The notes beneath the pieces are model-generated. The model worked only from the letters and a program-made list of their open reading frames with translations. It was not told the DNA's origin and did no database searches. From Fibrobacterota bacterium (GTDB lineage Bacteria; Fibrobacterota; Fibrobacteria; UBA5070): a stretch of DNA of 56,877 bases. The stretch spans positions 1-56,877 of the forward strand of contig JAKPQQ010000273.1 in NCBI GenBank assembly GCA_029557215.1, read 5' to 3'. Below are positions 6,650 through 14,743 of the stretch, piece by piece. Both the position numbers and the translations under genes were made by a program. Position 1 is the first letter of the stretch. Each line of letters begins with the position of its first letter.

Positions 6650-8328
6650 GACGAATCCTATCCCTGCTCAAGGAACTCGACGGCAAGCCCTACGGCCTGC
6701 TGCGCCGCCTCGCGGGACGGCACAACGAGCGGGATCTGGTGCTGGAAATCGACCATATCCAAGGCGACCCGTACGCCCCGGCCTCGCGCATGCGCCTGAC
6801 CCTGGCGAAGACCTACCATCCGCTGTTCTCCAAGATCCCCGACACCCCCTTGCACAGGTTGGCCACGGAAGAACTGTTCCTCCGGGAATTCGCCAAGCGG
6901 CTTCCCGGCGAATCGCTCCCCCATGGCGACGGCCCTGGAGGTCGTCTCAAGACCGTGCGCCCGGGCCCCTGGATCCGTCGACGCTCCGCCGTCACGTACG
7001 GCCCCGCCGGACTGACCTTGAGGTTCTCCTATTCGTTCCCGGCCCATGCGCGGCGCATTCTGGGCGAACCCGCCGCCGAAGTGCTGGGCAACCGCCTGAC
7101 GGGCCTGTCCATGGACCTGTTCGATGCCGTCACCCTGGAAAAGATCGAGGCCCTTGCCGCGCATCTGGGAAGGCGCGCGTCCATCCGCCAAGCCATGGAG
7201 TCCAACGGCCTGGTCGCGTTCTTCCCCGAAGGCGCGAACGTGGCCCGCGACGAGGACGGTTCGCCGATCCCGAAAGCCAAGGCCCTGCGCGTCCCCGACG
7301 AATTGGCGACGGAAATCCTCCTGGAAGACGGCACCAAGCTCCGCGGCCTGGGTCTTCCCAAGGGGATCACCGTCTTGGCGGGCTCGGCGTTCCACGGCAA
7401 GACCACCCTTTTGGAGGCGATCGCCGACGCTTCGGCCGACCTGCGGACGGGCGACGGCCTGGCGCTGGCCTGTTCCGTCGCGCAGACGGAATTTGTCTGC
7501 GTGGAAGAAAACCGATCGGTCGCCACCTGCGACCTTTCGCCGTTCTTCCGCTCCCTCCCCGGACAGGAGCCGACCGAGTTCGCGGTGGACGAGGCATCGG
7601 GCGCGACTTCGCAGGCGGCCAACCTCCACGAGGCGCTTGCTTCGGGCGCCAAGCTCCTTCTGGTGGACGAAGACGCTTCGGCCGCCAACTTCCTGACCCG
7701 CGACCCGCGCATGGCCTCGCTCCTCCCCAAGGGGGAAAGCGTGGTGCCGCTGGTCGCGCGGGCCCGGGAACTTGCCGAGCGCGGCGTGTCGCTGGTGGTG
7801 GTCGCGGGGGCGTCTTCGGAATGGCTCGCCGTGGCCGACCGGGTGATCGTCCTTTCCGAGTTCCAACCCTTCGACGCGACCGCCAAGGCCCGAGCCGTGG
7901 TCGAAGAAGCCGGCATCGCCGTCAAGAAGCCCCAACCCGCCGATTGGGCGCGTTCGCTGTCCGACCAGCTCATGGACAAATGGAAGGACCTGGCAGGACT
8001 TTCGGTCTCCAAGATCCGCGTCCAGGACGGGCTTGTCCGATTGGGACCGTCGGCCGAATCGCGCTTGCCGCGCCGTTTCGCGGAAGACGACAGCCTGCGC
8101 GCCGCCGCGATGCTGATCGCCGAATGGCTGCGCCACTGCCGCGACCGCAACCTGGCGCCGCACCGCGACGGCATGATGGAGTTCCTGGCGGGAAGGATGG
8201 ACAGTTCCGACCCGTGGGGAACGCACGCCGGACACGATTTGGCATGGCCTCGCCCCCGCGAAACCTGGGCGCTTTGGACCCGCCTGCAAGCGTCGCGCAA
8301 GTCGGCCAACGCCGAAGAAGAAGACTGA
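6646..8328 (+). CDS. Predicted ATPase of the ABC class (COG3044 type)
   Basis: 560 residues, close to the family's usual length. The start region LRRILSLLKELDGKPYGLLRRL and LEIDHIQGDPYAPASRMRL match family N-termini. A phosphate-binding loop GSAFHGKTTLLEAI is at about residue 246 and a Walker B LLLVDEDASAANFL at about 340, both in the family's peculiar forms. These soluble ATPases are poorly understood; a trypanosome member is an RNA-editing-associated protein. There is no ATG, GTG or TTG in frame near the beginning. The best family-length start is CTG at 6646, overlapping the TGA of the previous gene, with GGCGGTG upstream; ATT at 6631 is the alternative. The gene closes the dapB-DUF5683 cluster. 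Confidence 0.85.
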   Translation: MRRILSLLKELDGKPYGLLRRLAGRHNERDLVLEIDHIQGDPYAPASRMRLTLAKTYHPLFSKIPDTPLHRLATEELFLREFAKRLPGESLPHGDGPGGRLKTVRPGPWIRRRSAVTYGPAGLTLRFSYSFPAHARRILGEPAAEVLGNRLTGLSMDLFDAVTLEKIEALAAHLGRRASIRQAMESNGLVAFFPEGANVARDEDGSPIPKAKALRVPDELATEILLEDGTKLRGLGLPKGITVLAGSAFHGKTTLLEAIADASADLRTGDGLALACSVAQTEFVCVEENRSVATCDLSPFFRSLPGQEPTEFAVDEASGATSQAANLHEALASGAKLLLVDEDASAANFLTRDPRMASLLPKGESVVPLVARARELAERGVSLVVVAGASSEWLAVADRVIVLSEFQPFDATAKARAVVEEAGIAVKKPQPADWARSLSDQLMDKWKDLAGLSVSKIRVQDGLVRLGPSAESRLPRRFAEDDSLRAAAMLIAEWLRHCRDRNLAPHRDGMMEFLAGRMDSSDPWGTHAGHDLAWPRPRETWALWTRLQASRKSANAEEED

Positions 8329-8335
8329 GAAAGCC

Positions 8336-8365
8336 ACCCCGCACCAAACTGCGGGGTATTTTCTT
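8336..8365 (+). terminator. Rho-independent terminator after the ABC-class ATPase gene
   Basis: An eight-base stem, ACCCCGCA paired with TGCGGGGT around a six-base loop, is followed by TATTTTCTT. It begins seven bases after the stop codon. Confidence 0.85.
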
Positions 8366-8406
8366 GGCCAGCAATTTCGGGTCGACGAACGAAGCATCGC
8401 CGGGGA

Positions 8407-8451
8407 ATGCGACCCGAAGTGATTCACCGTTTCGTCACGGTTGGGTCGCAT
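8407..8451. promoter_or_regulatory. 45-base dyad upstream of the LPP20 cassette
   Basis: ATGCGACCC at 8407-8415 and GGGTCGCAT at 8443-8451 are perfect inverse complements. An inner GTGA/TCAC pair lies between them. No T-run follows on either strand, so it is not an intrinsic terminator. It lies 35 bases before the putative -35 at 8486 and may be an operator. Confidence 0.4.
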
Positions 8452-8485
8452 CTGTGAGCCAGGTCACGCCGGGAGATCTTCCCGC

Positions 8486-8516
8486 TTGACCTGGAGGGGT
8501 GCACAGTGTTGATTAT
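8486..8516 (+). promoter_or_regulatory. Possible promoter of the LPP20 cassette
   Basis: TTGACC at 8486-8491 is a good -35. The best -10 is poor: TTGATT at 17-base spacing or GATTAT at 19. A leader of about 30 bases would follow before the ATG at 8546. Confidence 0.35.
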
Positions 8517-8545
8517 TGAGTGCCCCCATACTCACGGAGTCCAAC

Positions 8546-9070
8546 ATGCACCGCAAGATCGCCCTCCTCGTCGTGGCAGGAACAGTCCTATTCACCGGTT
8601 GCGGCCCCAAGCCCAACACCGGGATTCCCGACTTCATGCTCAATCCCCCCAAGGAAGCCGGACGGTTCTACGGCGCCGCCGAAGCCGAGAAGCAGACTCT
8701 CCAGATGGCCAAGGACATCGCCGACAGCCGCGCTTGCCGCGAAGTCGCGCGCCAGCTGGGCCAGCGCGTCCAGGAAATCGTGAAGGACTTCCAGGAACAG
8801 GCGGGCCAGGGCGCCAACTCCGAATACCTGGAATTCTCGCAGAGCGTCGGAAAGACGATCGTCGACATGAACCTGGCCGGATGCAGCATCACCAAGCGCG
8901 AAGTGCGCGAAGGCGAGGGTACTTACAAGATCTACAGCCTTGCCTCGCTGGACGCCGCCCAGGCGCTTGCCGCCGCCCGCCAGGCCGTGGAATCGAACAA
9001 GGCCAAGGCCGCCGCGGCCGCCGCCTTCGACGAGCTGGACAAGACCCTCCAGAACAGGCTCGGACAATGA
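8546..9070 (+). CDS. LPP20-family lipoprotein
   Basis: 174 residues. The signal peptide MHRKIALLVVAGTVLFTGC ends in a lipobox, and the mature protein is an alpha/beta domain in which AKDIADSRACREVARQLGQR is followed by KTIVDMNLAGCSI and YKIYSLASLD, the order of elements in LPP20 (PF02169) proteins. The C-terminus is an Ala/Lys-rich helix. FlgP, an outer-membrane lipoprotein of the Vibrio flagellar motor, belongs to the same family. I placed the start at 8546 (GGAG seven bases upstream) so that the signal peptide is at the N-terminus. Its stop overlaps the next ATG (ATGA), so the two are coupled. Confidence 0.75.
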   Translation: MHRKIALLVVAGTVLFTGCGPKPNTGIPDFMLNPPKEAGRFYGAAEAEKQTLQMAKDIADSRACREVARQLGQRVQEIVKDFQEQAGQGANSEYLEFSQSVGKTIVDMNLAGCSITKREVREGEGTYKIYSLASLDAAQALAAARQAVESNKAKAAAAAAFDELDKTLQNRLGQ

Positions 9071-10314
9071 AGACCTCGACACGGATCCGCACTCTCGCCG
9101 CCGTGGTGGCGGCGCTCGGCATCTTTTCCACCGCGGACGCCAAGAAGCCGAAGGCGCCACCTCGCCCGGTGGGCAACGAAGCCTCCTTCGTGGAAAGCTT
9201 TTCGCCGGTGGAAGTCACGATCAAGTCCACCGGACTCGGCAAGGAACCGGAACTCGCCGAATCCGACATCCCGTTGGTGGCGCTCCAGTTCGTGATGTTC
9301 AAGTGGTCGGACAAACTCGTCAACACCGACGACGAAAACCGTCGCGCCCAGAAGGTGCTGGACGAGATCTATTCCAACCCCAAGGCGTTCGTGACCTGGA
9401 CCGCCGACCGCGTGACCTCCACGCGCCGCCTTCCCGACGACCGCTACGAGGTCACCCGGATGATCCGCATCAACAAGGGCGAACTCACCGCGTTCCTGGT
9501 GAAGAAGGGTGTGATCTCCTCGCACCAGGATCTCGCCAAGGGCGCGGGCAACCCCATGATCATGGTGATCCCCGACGCCCCCAAGAACAGCTCGCCGTTG
9601 GCCGTCTTCGAGACCAACCCCCTCGCGCAGCAGTGCGCCGGCGCCATCGAGAGCTATCTGACCCAGCGCCAGTACGAGGTCGTATCGCCCCGCGCGCAGG
9701 AACAGATCGGCGCGCAGGTCCAGATGATCGGAAGCATCAAGAGCCCCGACGAGGACCAGACCTACCAGATCGCCCTGGCCACCGGTGCCGACGTCTACGT
9801 GGTGTTCGCGGGCGAAGTCGCGTCCGTGCCGGGGGGCCGCAAGGCCAGCCTGGTGGTGAAGGCCTACGAAACCTCCTCCGCGCGCCTGTTGGGCACCGAG
9901 ACGGGCTATTCGCAGACGCGCCCCAACGCCACCGACGGCGTGCTGGTGGAAGAGGCCACCAACGACGCGATCGACAAGGTCCTGCAGCGCGTGAACAACT
10001 ACTGGAAGACCGACGCCGAGCGCGGCATCCAGTACAAGCTGATCGTTCGCTACAACGGGAATTTCGGGGCCGAGCGCAAGCAGGACCTGAGCGACGCGCT
10101 GGAGGAACTGATCGAGCAGGAGTTCCCCGAACACAAGGTGAACATCGCCACCGACAAGACCGAGGACTTCCAGGTCTGGGCTCCCAAGGAACGCGTTTCC
10201 GGCACCAGCGCGATCTCGCGCACCTTCCGCAAGAAGCTCGAGCTGCCCGGAGTCAAGGTCCGCGAGATCCTGAAGAACCGCAAGCTCCTGATCCTCGAAC
10301 TGGTCGAGGGATAG
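9067..10314 (+). CDS. Exported protein, possibly DUF6175-like
   Basis: 415 residues with a signal peptide (cleavage near STADA, residue 25). The segment GNPMIMVIPDAP around residue 160, a nucleotide-binding-like GADVYVVFAGEVASVPGGRK near 240, and repeated alpha/beta units resemble DUF6175-type proteins, which have been compared with flagellar assembly protein T. That assignment is from memory of motifs and uncertain. The protein is the middle gene of the LPP20 cassette and starts inside the stop codon of its neighbour. It most likely acts in the periplasm or on the inner face of the outer membrane, alongside the lipoprotein. Confidence 0.6.
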   Translation: MKTSTRIRTLAAVVAALGIFSTADAKKPKAPPRPVGNEASFVESFSPVEVTIKSTGLGKEPELAESDIPLVALQFVMFKWSDKLVNTDDENRRAQKVLDEIYSNPKAFVTWTADRVTSTRRLPDDRYEVTRMIRINKGELTAFLVKKGVISSHQDLAKGAGNPMIMVIPDAPKNSSPLAVFETNPLAQQCAGAIESYLTQRQYEVVSPRAQEQIGAQVQMIGSIKSPDEDQTYQIALATGADVYVVFAGEVASVPGGRKASLVVKAYETSSARLLGTETGYSQTRPNATDGVLVEEATNDAIDKVLQRVNNYWKTDAERGIQYKLIVRYNGNFGAERKQDLSDALEELIEQEFPEHKVNIATDKTEDFQVWAPKERVSGTSAISRTFRKKLELPGVKVREILKNRKLLILELVEG

Positions 10315-10318
10315 TCCG

Positions 10319-11581
10319 GTGATCGGCCCGATGGCGCTGCTTGCGGCCGCGACCGTTTGGGCCGCCCCCCCGGAATGGGCGATTTCCGGCAAAAGCGCGT
10401 CCCACCCCGCAGGCCTGTACGTCGTGGGGGCGGGCTCGTCGGAAGAATCGATCGACCTCGCACGGCAGGCCGCCATGGCCGATGTCGTGCGCCAGGTGAA
10501 GGCGCGCGTGAAATCGACCTCTGAGGACGAACGCTGGGAAGCGTCGTCCAGCTCGGCCGGGAACAGCCGAGGGGAATCGTCGTGGTCGGGTGCCAAGGTC
10601 CAGGCCAGCGAAGAAATCACGGGAATCCAGATCGCCGAAACCGCCCAGGACGGCAAGATCTGGTACGCGTTGGCCGTGCTGGACCGCTCGGCCTTCGCCG
10701 CTCCCGGTCGCACGGCGATGCGCGAAGCGGAATCGGACGCGCGATCGCGCTGGACGGAGGCGATCCGGGCCGTGGACAAAAAGCGTCCGGTCGAGGCCCT
10801 GCAGGCCCTGCGGCTGGTGGAGATCGCCCGTTCACGGTTCCTGTCGGGTCGCGAACGGGCGGCGTTGGGCGAACCCGAGGCCCTTTCCGAAAGCTTTTCT
10901 CTGGGCGCGGCGCGCACCGATTCCCTGAGGCGGGAGATCCTCCGAGGGCTCGAGCTGGGACGCCCGATCGACAGCGTCGAAACCGGCCCCGACAGGAATT
11001 GGCCTTCCGGCGCGGGACTGGTCGTCCGGTTCCGGGGCGCCCCCGTGGCGGGCATCGAGGTCGATCTCGCCTCTCCCACCGGACAGATCCTGGGAACGGC
11101 GAAGACCGATTCCAACGGCTTCTCGGCGGTGCGTCCCGCCACCGACCCTTCCACCACCTCCACGGGGTGGTCGCGCTGGAGCCTGCGCCCCAGGCTGGAC
11201 GTGCGGCCATCGGCGGAGCTGGGACTGTGGGTGCGGCTGTCGCGTTCCGACACCAGGGTCCGCCTCGATTGGGACGGCACCGTCGCGCCCGAACATGCGT
11301 TCCTGGTCAAAAACCGTCTTGCCGCCAGCGGCTGGAGCATCGATTCGATCCGAGGAACGCGGATCACCGCAAGATTTTCCACGACCCTCAAAGGCGAGAT
11401 CCAGGGCTTTTCGGGACAGCTCAAGCGCATGGAAGCCAAATTGGTCCTCTCGCGAGGCGACGCTCGTTGCGAGACGTCGGGAGTCGGAACCGGTCCAACC
11501 GAGGACAAGGCGCTCGCCGCGGCCATCGAACGGCTGGCGTTTTCTTCCGATTGCCTGAAGGAACTGCTCGCCGAGCACTGA
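10319..11581 (+). CDS. Exported protein with LPP20-like domain and a carboxypeptidase-regulatory-like domain
   Basis: 420 residues from GTG at 10319; ATG at 10331 is an alternative. A short hydrophobic signal (MALLAAATVWA) leads to LYVVGAGSSEESIDLARQAA and a conserved DGKIWYALAVLDRSAF, the pattern of an LPP20-like domain (residues about 30-140). Residues about 225-275 (VRFRGAPVAGIEVDLASPTG, then KTDSNGFSAV) form a beta-sandwich of the carboxypeptidase-regulatory type; the last 80 residues again look like a small alpha/beta domain ending in a Cys pair. It starts four bases after the previous gene and completes a three-gene set whose members share the LPP20 theme. The function is unknown. Confidence 0.6.
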   Translation: MIGPMALLAAATVWAAPPEWAISGKSASHPAGLYVVGAGSSEESIDLARQAAMADVVRQVKARVKSTSEDERWEASSSSAGNSRGESSWSGAKVQASEEITGIQIAETAQDGKIWYALAVLDRSAFAAPGRTAMREAESDARSRWTEAIRAVDKKRPVEALQALRLVEIARSRFLSGRERAALGEPEALSESFSLGAARTDSLRREILRGLELGRPIDSVETGPDRNWPSGAGLVVRFRGAPVAGIEVDLASPTGQILGTAKTDSNGFSAVRPATDPSTTSTGWSRWSLRPRLDVRPSAELGLWVRLSRSDTRVRLDWDGTVAPEHAFLVKNRLAASGWSIDSIRGTRITARFSTTLKGEIQGFSGQLKRMEAKLVLSRGDARCETSGVGTGPTEDKALAAAIERLAFSSDCLKELLAEH

Positions 11582-11618
11582 GCCGGCCTCGAGCCTTCTC
11601 TACCTTTGGGCCACACTC

Positions 11619-13169
11619 ATGCTCTGGAACCCTCCCATCTGGGCCGGAACCGTCGTTCCCTTGTGGCGTCGGCAGGCCGCCTTGGCCCTGGCCGCCGCCC
11701 TGGCGGAAGCCGGCATCGGGGCCTGGCTGCGGGAGATCCCCGGCCTGGCCACCGCCACCACGGACAAGATCTGGTCGTGGATCGCGGCCCTGGGCCTTGG
11801 CTTGGGCCTGCGGGTGGTCCTGTCCTGGCGACGCGAACTCGTGCGGGAACAGGCGGCCGCCAAGGCCGGTGCCGAATTCCACCGCAGGCTCTGGAGCGCC
11901 AGCGAACACCCGCCCGCGCATCCCGACAATTCCTGGCTGTCCCGCGAGGGGCGCCACTGGATCGAAAACGGAACCCGCGCCGCCGCGGAAATGCGCACCG
12001 CCGTGGCCACCATGGCGGTCCTGGTGCCGCTCCTGGTCTGGCTGGCGCCATGGCTCGCGCTGGCCGTGGTGGCGTGCGCCGCAGCCCTGGGTTGGGCCTC
12101 CCAGAAACGATCGCGGGCGGGCAAAGGGATCGCCGAAGCGGAAAGCGCGGAGGCCGCGGCCGATGCCGACGCCGAAGACTGGGCCTGGCGTGCCATGCCC
12201 GAGGCCGCCGCTTCCGGCATCGGGGGCGCGGTCGCGGACCAGGCCATCCGACGCGGGCTCTCCCATTCGGAACGCCGACTTTCGCGAACATCTTCACTTC
12301 TGGCCTGGGGCGCCTTCGGCGAGGCCTGCGCGCATGTCGGCGGGTGGCTTCTGGCGGCCGCTTCGCTCGCGGCCTGGAAGCTGGGATGGCTTCCCGCCGG
12401 CAACCTCGCCGCGTTCCTGGGAGTTTCGCTCCTGGCCTACCGCCCCATCCGCGAAGCCGGACGCCACCTGCCCCAGCTCCAGAAGGCGGACAGGATCTGG
12501 GAGCGGCTGCGATCGCTGGAAGAACGCCGCGAACAGGTCCGGCAGGGCGAACCGGCGACGGAATTCGTCCTGGAAAGGTTCGAGGCCGGCTGGGACGCGT
12601 CCTCCCCGACGCTGCGCGGCGTCTCGTTGCGGATCCCGCCGGGCGCGGTGGTCGTCGCGCACGGACCCAACGGATGCGGAAAATCCACCCTGCTGGCGGC
12701 GATCGCCAGGAATTGTCCAAGCCGCGCCGGCATCGCGCACATCCCGCCCGCCCGGCGCTGGATGGCGCAGGAACCCGTCCTCCCACCCATCCCGCCTTCG
12801 AAATGGATCGAGAACGCCCCCGGGGGGGCGATCGAACTCCTGTTCCCCGACGGCCTTCCCCGCAACCTGGACTGGAGCGCCCCGATCCCCCATGGCGGCC
12901 AGGAATTGTCGCGCGGCGAACGCGCCCGGCTTGCGCTGCTGTCCGTCGCGGCGCACCCGTACGGCGTCTGGCTCCTGGACGAACCACTGTCGGCGCTACC
13001 TTCCGACCAGCGGGATTCGATCCTGGCCGGACTCCTCGCGATGCGGAACTCGGCAACGGTGATCCTGGCCGAGCCCACGATCCCCCAAGGGCTGGAAGTC
13101 GCGCGAACGCTGTGGGAACCGGGGCCGGGCGGACAAGGCCCTCGCATGGTCCAGGTCCGCGTGCCATGA
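11619..13169 (+). CDS. Compact ABC exporter (membrane domain fused to ATPase)
   Basis: 516 residues. Residues 1-300 carry about six hydrophobic segments (for example AALALAAALAEAGIGAWL and GGWLLAAASLAAWKLGWL); residues 320-516 are a nucleotide-binding domain with Walker A GPNGCGKST, Q-loop MAQEPVLPP, signature LSRGERARL and Walker B VWLLDEP. The switch histidine that normally follows Walker B by about 30 residues is absent: ATVILAEPTI stands where a VTH-type motif is expected. Exporters of this fold move lipids, peptides or thiols; the substrate here is unknown. It overlaps an ICMT-like methyltransferase gene by ATGA, which in turn overlaps a KdtA-like gene, so an envelope lipid or glycolipid is a plausible cargo. 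Confidence 0.85.
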   Translation: MLWNPPIWAGTVVPLWRRQAALALAAALAEAGIGAWLREIPGLATATTDKIWSWIAALGLGLGLRVVLSWRRELVREQAAAKAGAEFHRRLWSASEHPPAHPDNSWLSREGRHWIENGTRAAAEMRTAVATMAVLVPLLVWLAPWLALAVVACAAALGWASQKRSRAGKGIAEAESAEAAADADAEDWAWRAMPEAAASGIGGAVADQAIRRGLSHSERRLSRTSSLLAWGAFGEACAHVGGWLLAAASLAAWKLGWLPAGNLAAFLGVSLLAYRPIREAGRHLPQLQKADRIWERLRSLEERREQVRQGEPATEFVLERFEAGWDASSPTLRGVSLRIPPGAVVVAHGPNGCGKSTLLAAIARNCPSRAGIAHIPPARRWMAQEPVLPPIPPSKWIENAPGGAIELLFPDGLPRNLDWSAPIPHGGQELSRGERARLALLSVAAHPYGVWLLDEPLSALPSDQRDSILAGLLAMRNSATVILAEPTIPQGLEVARTLWEPGPGGQGPRMVQVRVP

Positions 13170-13660
13170 CCGCGTTCCTGTTCCGGTTCCGGGGCGAACT
13201 CCTGGCCGCATGGGGCGCGGCGGCGCTCTTCGCGAGCTGGCCTCCGGAAGGCTGCACGGCATCCGTGGCGTTCCTGGTCGCCGGGCTCGCGCTTCGCGCC
13301 TGGGCTCGCAGGCACATCGGACCGCACAGCCGTGGACGGGAGTTGTCGTGCCCCGAACGGAGCGTGTCGGGGCCGTACCGGTTGTTCGCGCACCCCTTGT
13401 ACCTCGCGAACATCCTGGTGGTCGCCTCGCTCTCGCTGGTGCTCGCGGGCCCCGGATGCCGCGCGGCGCTCCTGGTCGCGGGACCTTTGATTCTCTACGT
13501 ATTCCTCGCCCGGGCCGAGTCGGCCTTCGTGCGGTCGCGTCCGTCGCCGGAACGGTCGACGCCCCACGACGCGAATTCGGGCCGTTGGAAGTCGGAATGG
13601 GCGTCCACCCTTCCGCAGATCGCGGCCTGGTGCATCCTCCAATTCTTGTCGTCCCCGTGA
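13166..13660 (+). CDS. ICMT/PEMT-like membrane methyltransferase
   Basis: 164 residues with four or so hydrophobic segments. The motif GPYRLFAHPLYLANIL matches the GPY..xRHPxYxGN signature shared by isoprenylcysteine carboxyl methyltransferases and phospholipid methyltransferases, where the Arg/His-Pro and Tyr residues help bind S-adenosylmethionine. The usual C-terminal glutamate and arginine are present in LARAESAFVRSR. These enzymes methylate lipids or lipidated thiols at the membrane. The start overlaps the ABC exporter stop (ATGA) and the stop overlaps the next start, so the three products are made together. The substrate cannot be read from the sequence. Confidence 0.7.
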   Translation: MTAFLFRFRGELLAAWGAAALFASWPPEGCTASVAFLVAGLALRAWARRHIGPHSRGRELSCPERSVSGPYRLFAHPLYLANILVVASLSLVLAGPGCRAALLVAGPLILYVFLARAESAFVRSRPSPERSTPHDANSGRWKSEWASTLPQIAAWCILQFLSSP

Positions 13661-14670
13661 ATTCGTTCCCGATTCCTCGCTGGTACGCCGTCGCGGGCAG
13701 AGTCCTCCGATCCGTCGCCCGCGCGATCGGCTCGCCTCGGGTCGCCGCCTGGCCCGCATCCGATGCCGGTCCGGTCTGGATCCACGCAGCTTCGCTGGGC
13801 GAGATCAAGGGCGCGATCCGCCTGGCCGAAGCGATCGCCGACCACGCCTCGGTCGTGGCGACCTCCACCACGTCCGCCGGGCTCGCCAAATTGCGTCGGG
13901 AGCTGCCCCGTGCACGCTCCGGGCTCCTGCCGTTGGACGAACGCTCGGTGGTCGATTCGTTCCTGGACGCGGTGCGGCCGTCCTGCGCCGTGTTCCTGGA
14001 AGCGGAGGCCTGGCCGGCGACACTCGCCGCGCTGTCCGAGCGGTGGATCCCCGTCGCCTTCGCCGCCTTCCGCGACGGGCCGGCGTCCATCGCGAGGTGG
14101 AACCGCTTCTCGCTCCTGTTCCCCGGTTGGACGGATTCCGTCCACACCGTCTGGACGGGCGATCCAGGCCGCGTCGCGGCGGTCTCGGATCTGGGCTTCC
14201 GGGACGTCCGGCCGGGCACATCCTTGAAATGGGCGGGAATCCCCGCGTGTCCGAGCGATCCTTCCGCGACGCGATCGGCGGCGATCTCGATCCATACGCG
14301 CGATCTTCCCGTGCTGCCCAAGCTCGTGGCGCACTGGCCCGGGACCGGCTGGCTCTGGTACCCGCGCCGCCTATCCCTGCGGATCCCGTTGCGGCTATTG
14401 GCGCGCGCGCTCGGACTGCGGATCGTCGACCGTCCTTCGCCCGATCCCGGCGAAGTCTGGATCGCTCCGCGGTTCGGGATGGTCGCCCAAACGCTCCCCG
14501 TCTGCCGCCGCGCCTGGGTGAGCGCCGGCCACGACCTCGAGGAACCCCGGATCCTCGGGGTGGCGGAGGTCTTCGCGGGAGATCCGCCCCTTCGCGCGGC
14601 GTCTGCGCAAGACGCTCCCGAAGCCGTGCTGCGCCAGATCCTGTCCTGGGCGGTGTCGGTCCGGAAATAG
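13657..14670 (+). CDS. KdtA/WaaA-like glycosyltransferase, shortened and divergent
   Basis: 337 residues from GTG at 13657; typical Kdo transferases have about 420. The N-terminal half matches the glycosyltransferase N domain: VWIHAASLGEIKGAIRLAEA with the catalytic Glu of the SLGE motif, ATSTTSAGLAKLR, and AVFLEAEAWPATL in place of the usual ETELWP. The C-terminal half is eroded: the GGSxxxxGGHNPLEP acceptor-side motif is absent, leaving SAGHDLEEPRILG as a remnant. It may be a specialised sugar transferase or a protein that lost the classic activity. It is coupled by overlap to the methyltransferase gene and followed at once by a terminator. I leave the symbol empty because the primary waaA may be elsewhere. 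Confidence 0.65.
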   Translation: MNSFPIPRWYAVAGRVLRSVARAIGSPRVAAWPASDAGPVWIHAASLGEIKGAIRLAEAIADHASVVATSTTSAGLAKLRRELPRARSGLLPLDERSVVDSFLDAVRPSCAVFLEAEAWPATLAALSERWIPVAFAAFRDGPASIARWNRFSLLFPGWTDSVHTVWTGDPGRVAAVSDLGFRDVRPGTSLKWAGIPACPSDPSATRSAAISIHTRDLPVLPKLVAHWPGTGWLWYPRRLSLRIPLRLLARALGLRIVDRPSPDPGEVWIAPRFGMVAQTLPVCRRAWVSAGHDLEEPRILGVAEVFAGDPPLRAASAQDAPEAVLRQILSWAVSVRK

Positions 14671-14673
14671 AAA

Positions 14674-14700
14674 GGGGAGGCACCGAGCCTCCCCCGTCAT
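14674..14700. terminator. Bidirectional terminator between the KdtA-like and fibro-slime genes
   Basis: GGGGAGGC and GCCTCCCC form a perfect eight-base stem with a five-base loop. On the plus strand CGTCATTTT follows; on the minus strand TTTCTATTTCC follows. It serves two convergent genes. Confidence 0.8.
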
Positions 14701-14710
14701 TTTCCGTCAC

Positions 14711-14730
14711 GGACGGTCCAGGGACCGTCC
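14711..14730 (-). other. Perfect 9-bp hairpin at the 3' end of the fibro-slime transcript
   Basis: GGACGGTCC and GGACCGTCC pair perfectly with a two-base gap. On the minus strand it comes between the stop codon at 14744 and the terminator at 14674-14694, so the mRNA ends in two hairpins in tandem. Confidence 0.5.
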
Positions 14731-14743
14731 ATGCGCGGACATG

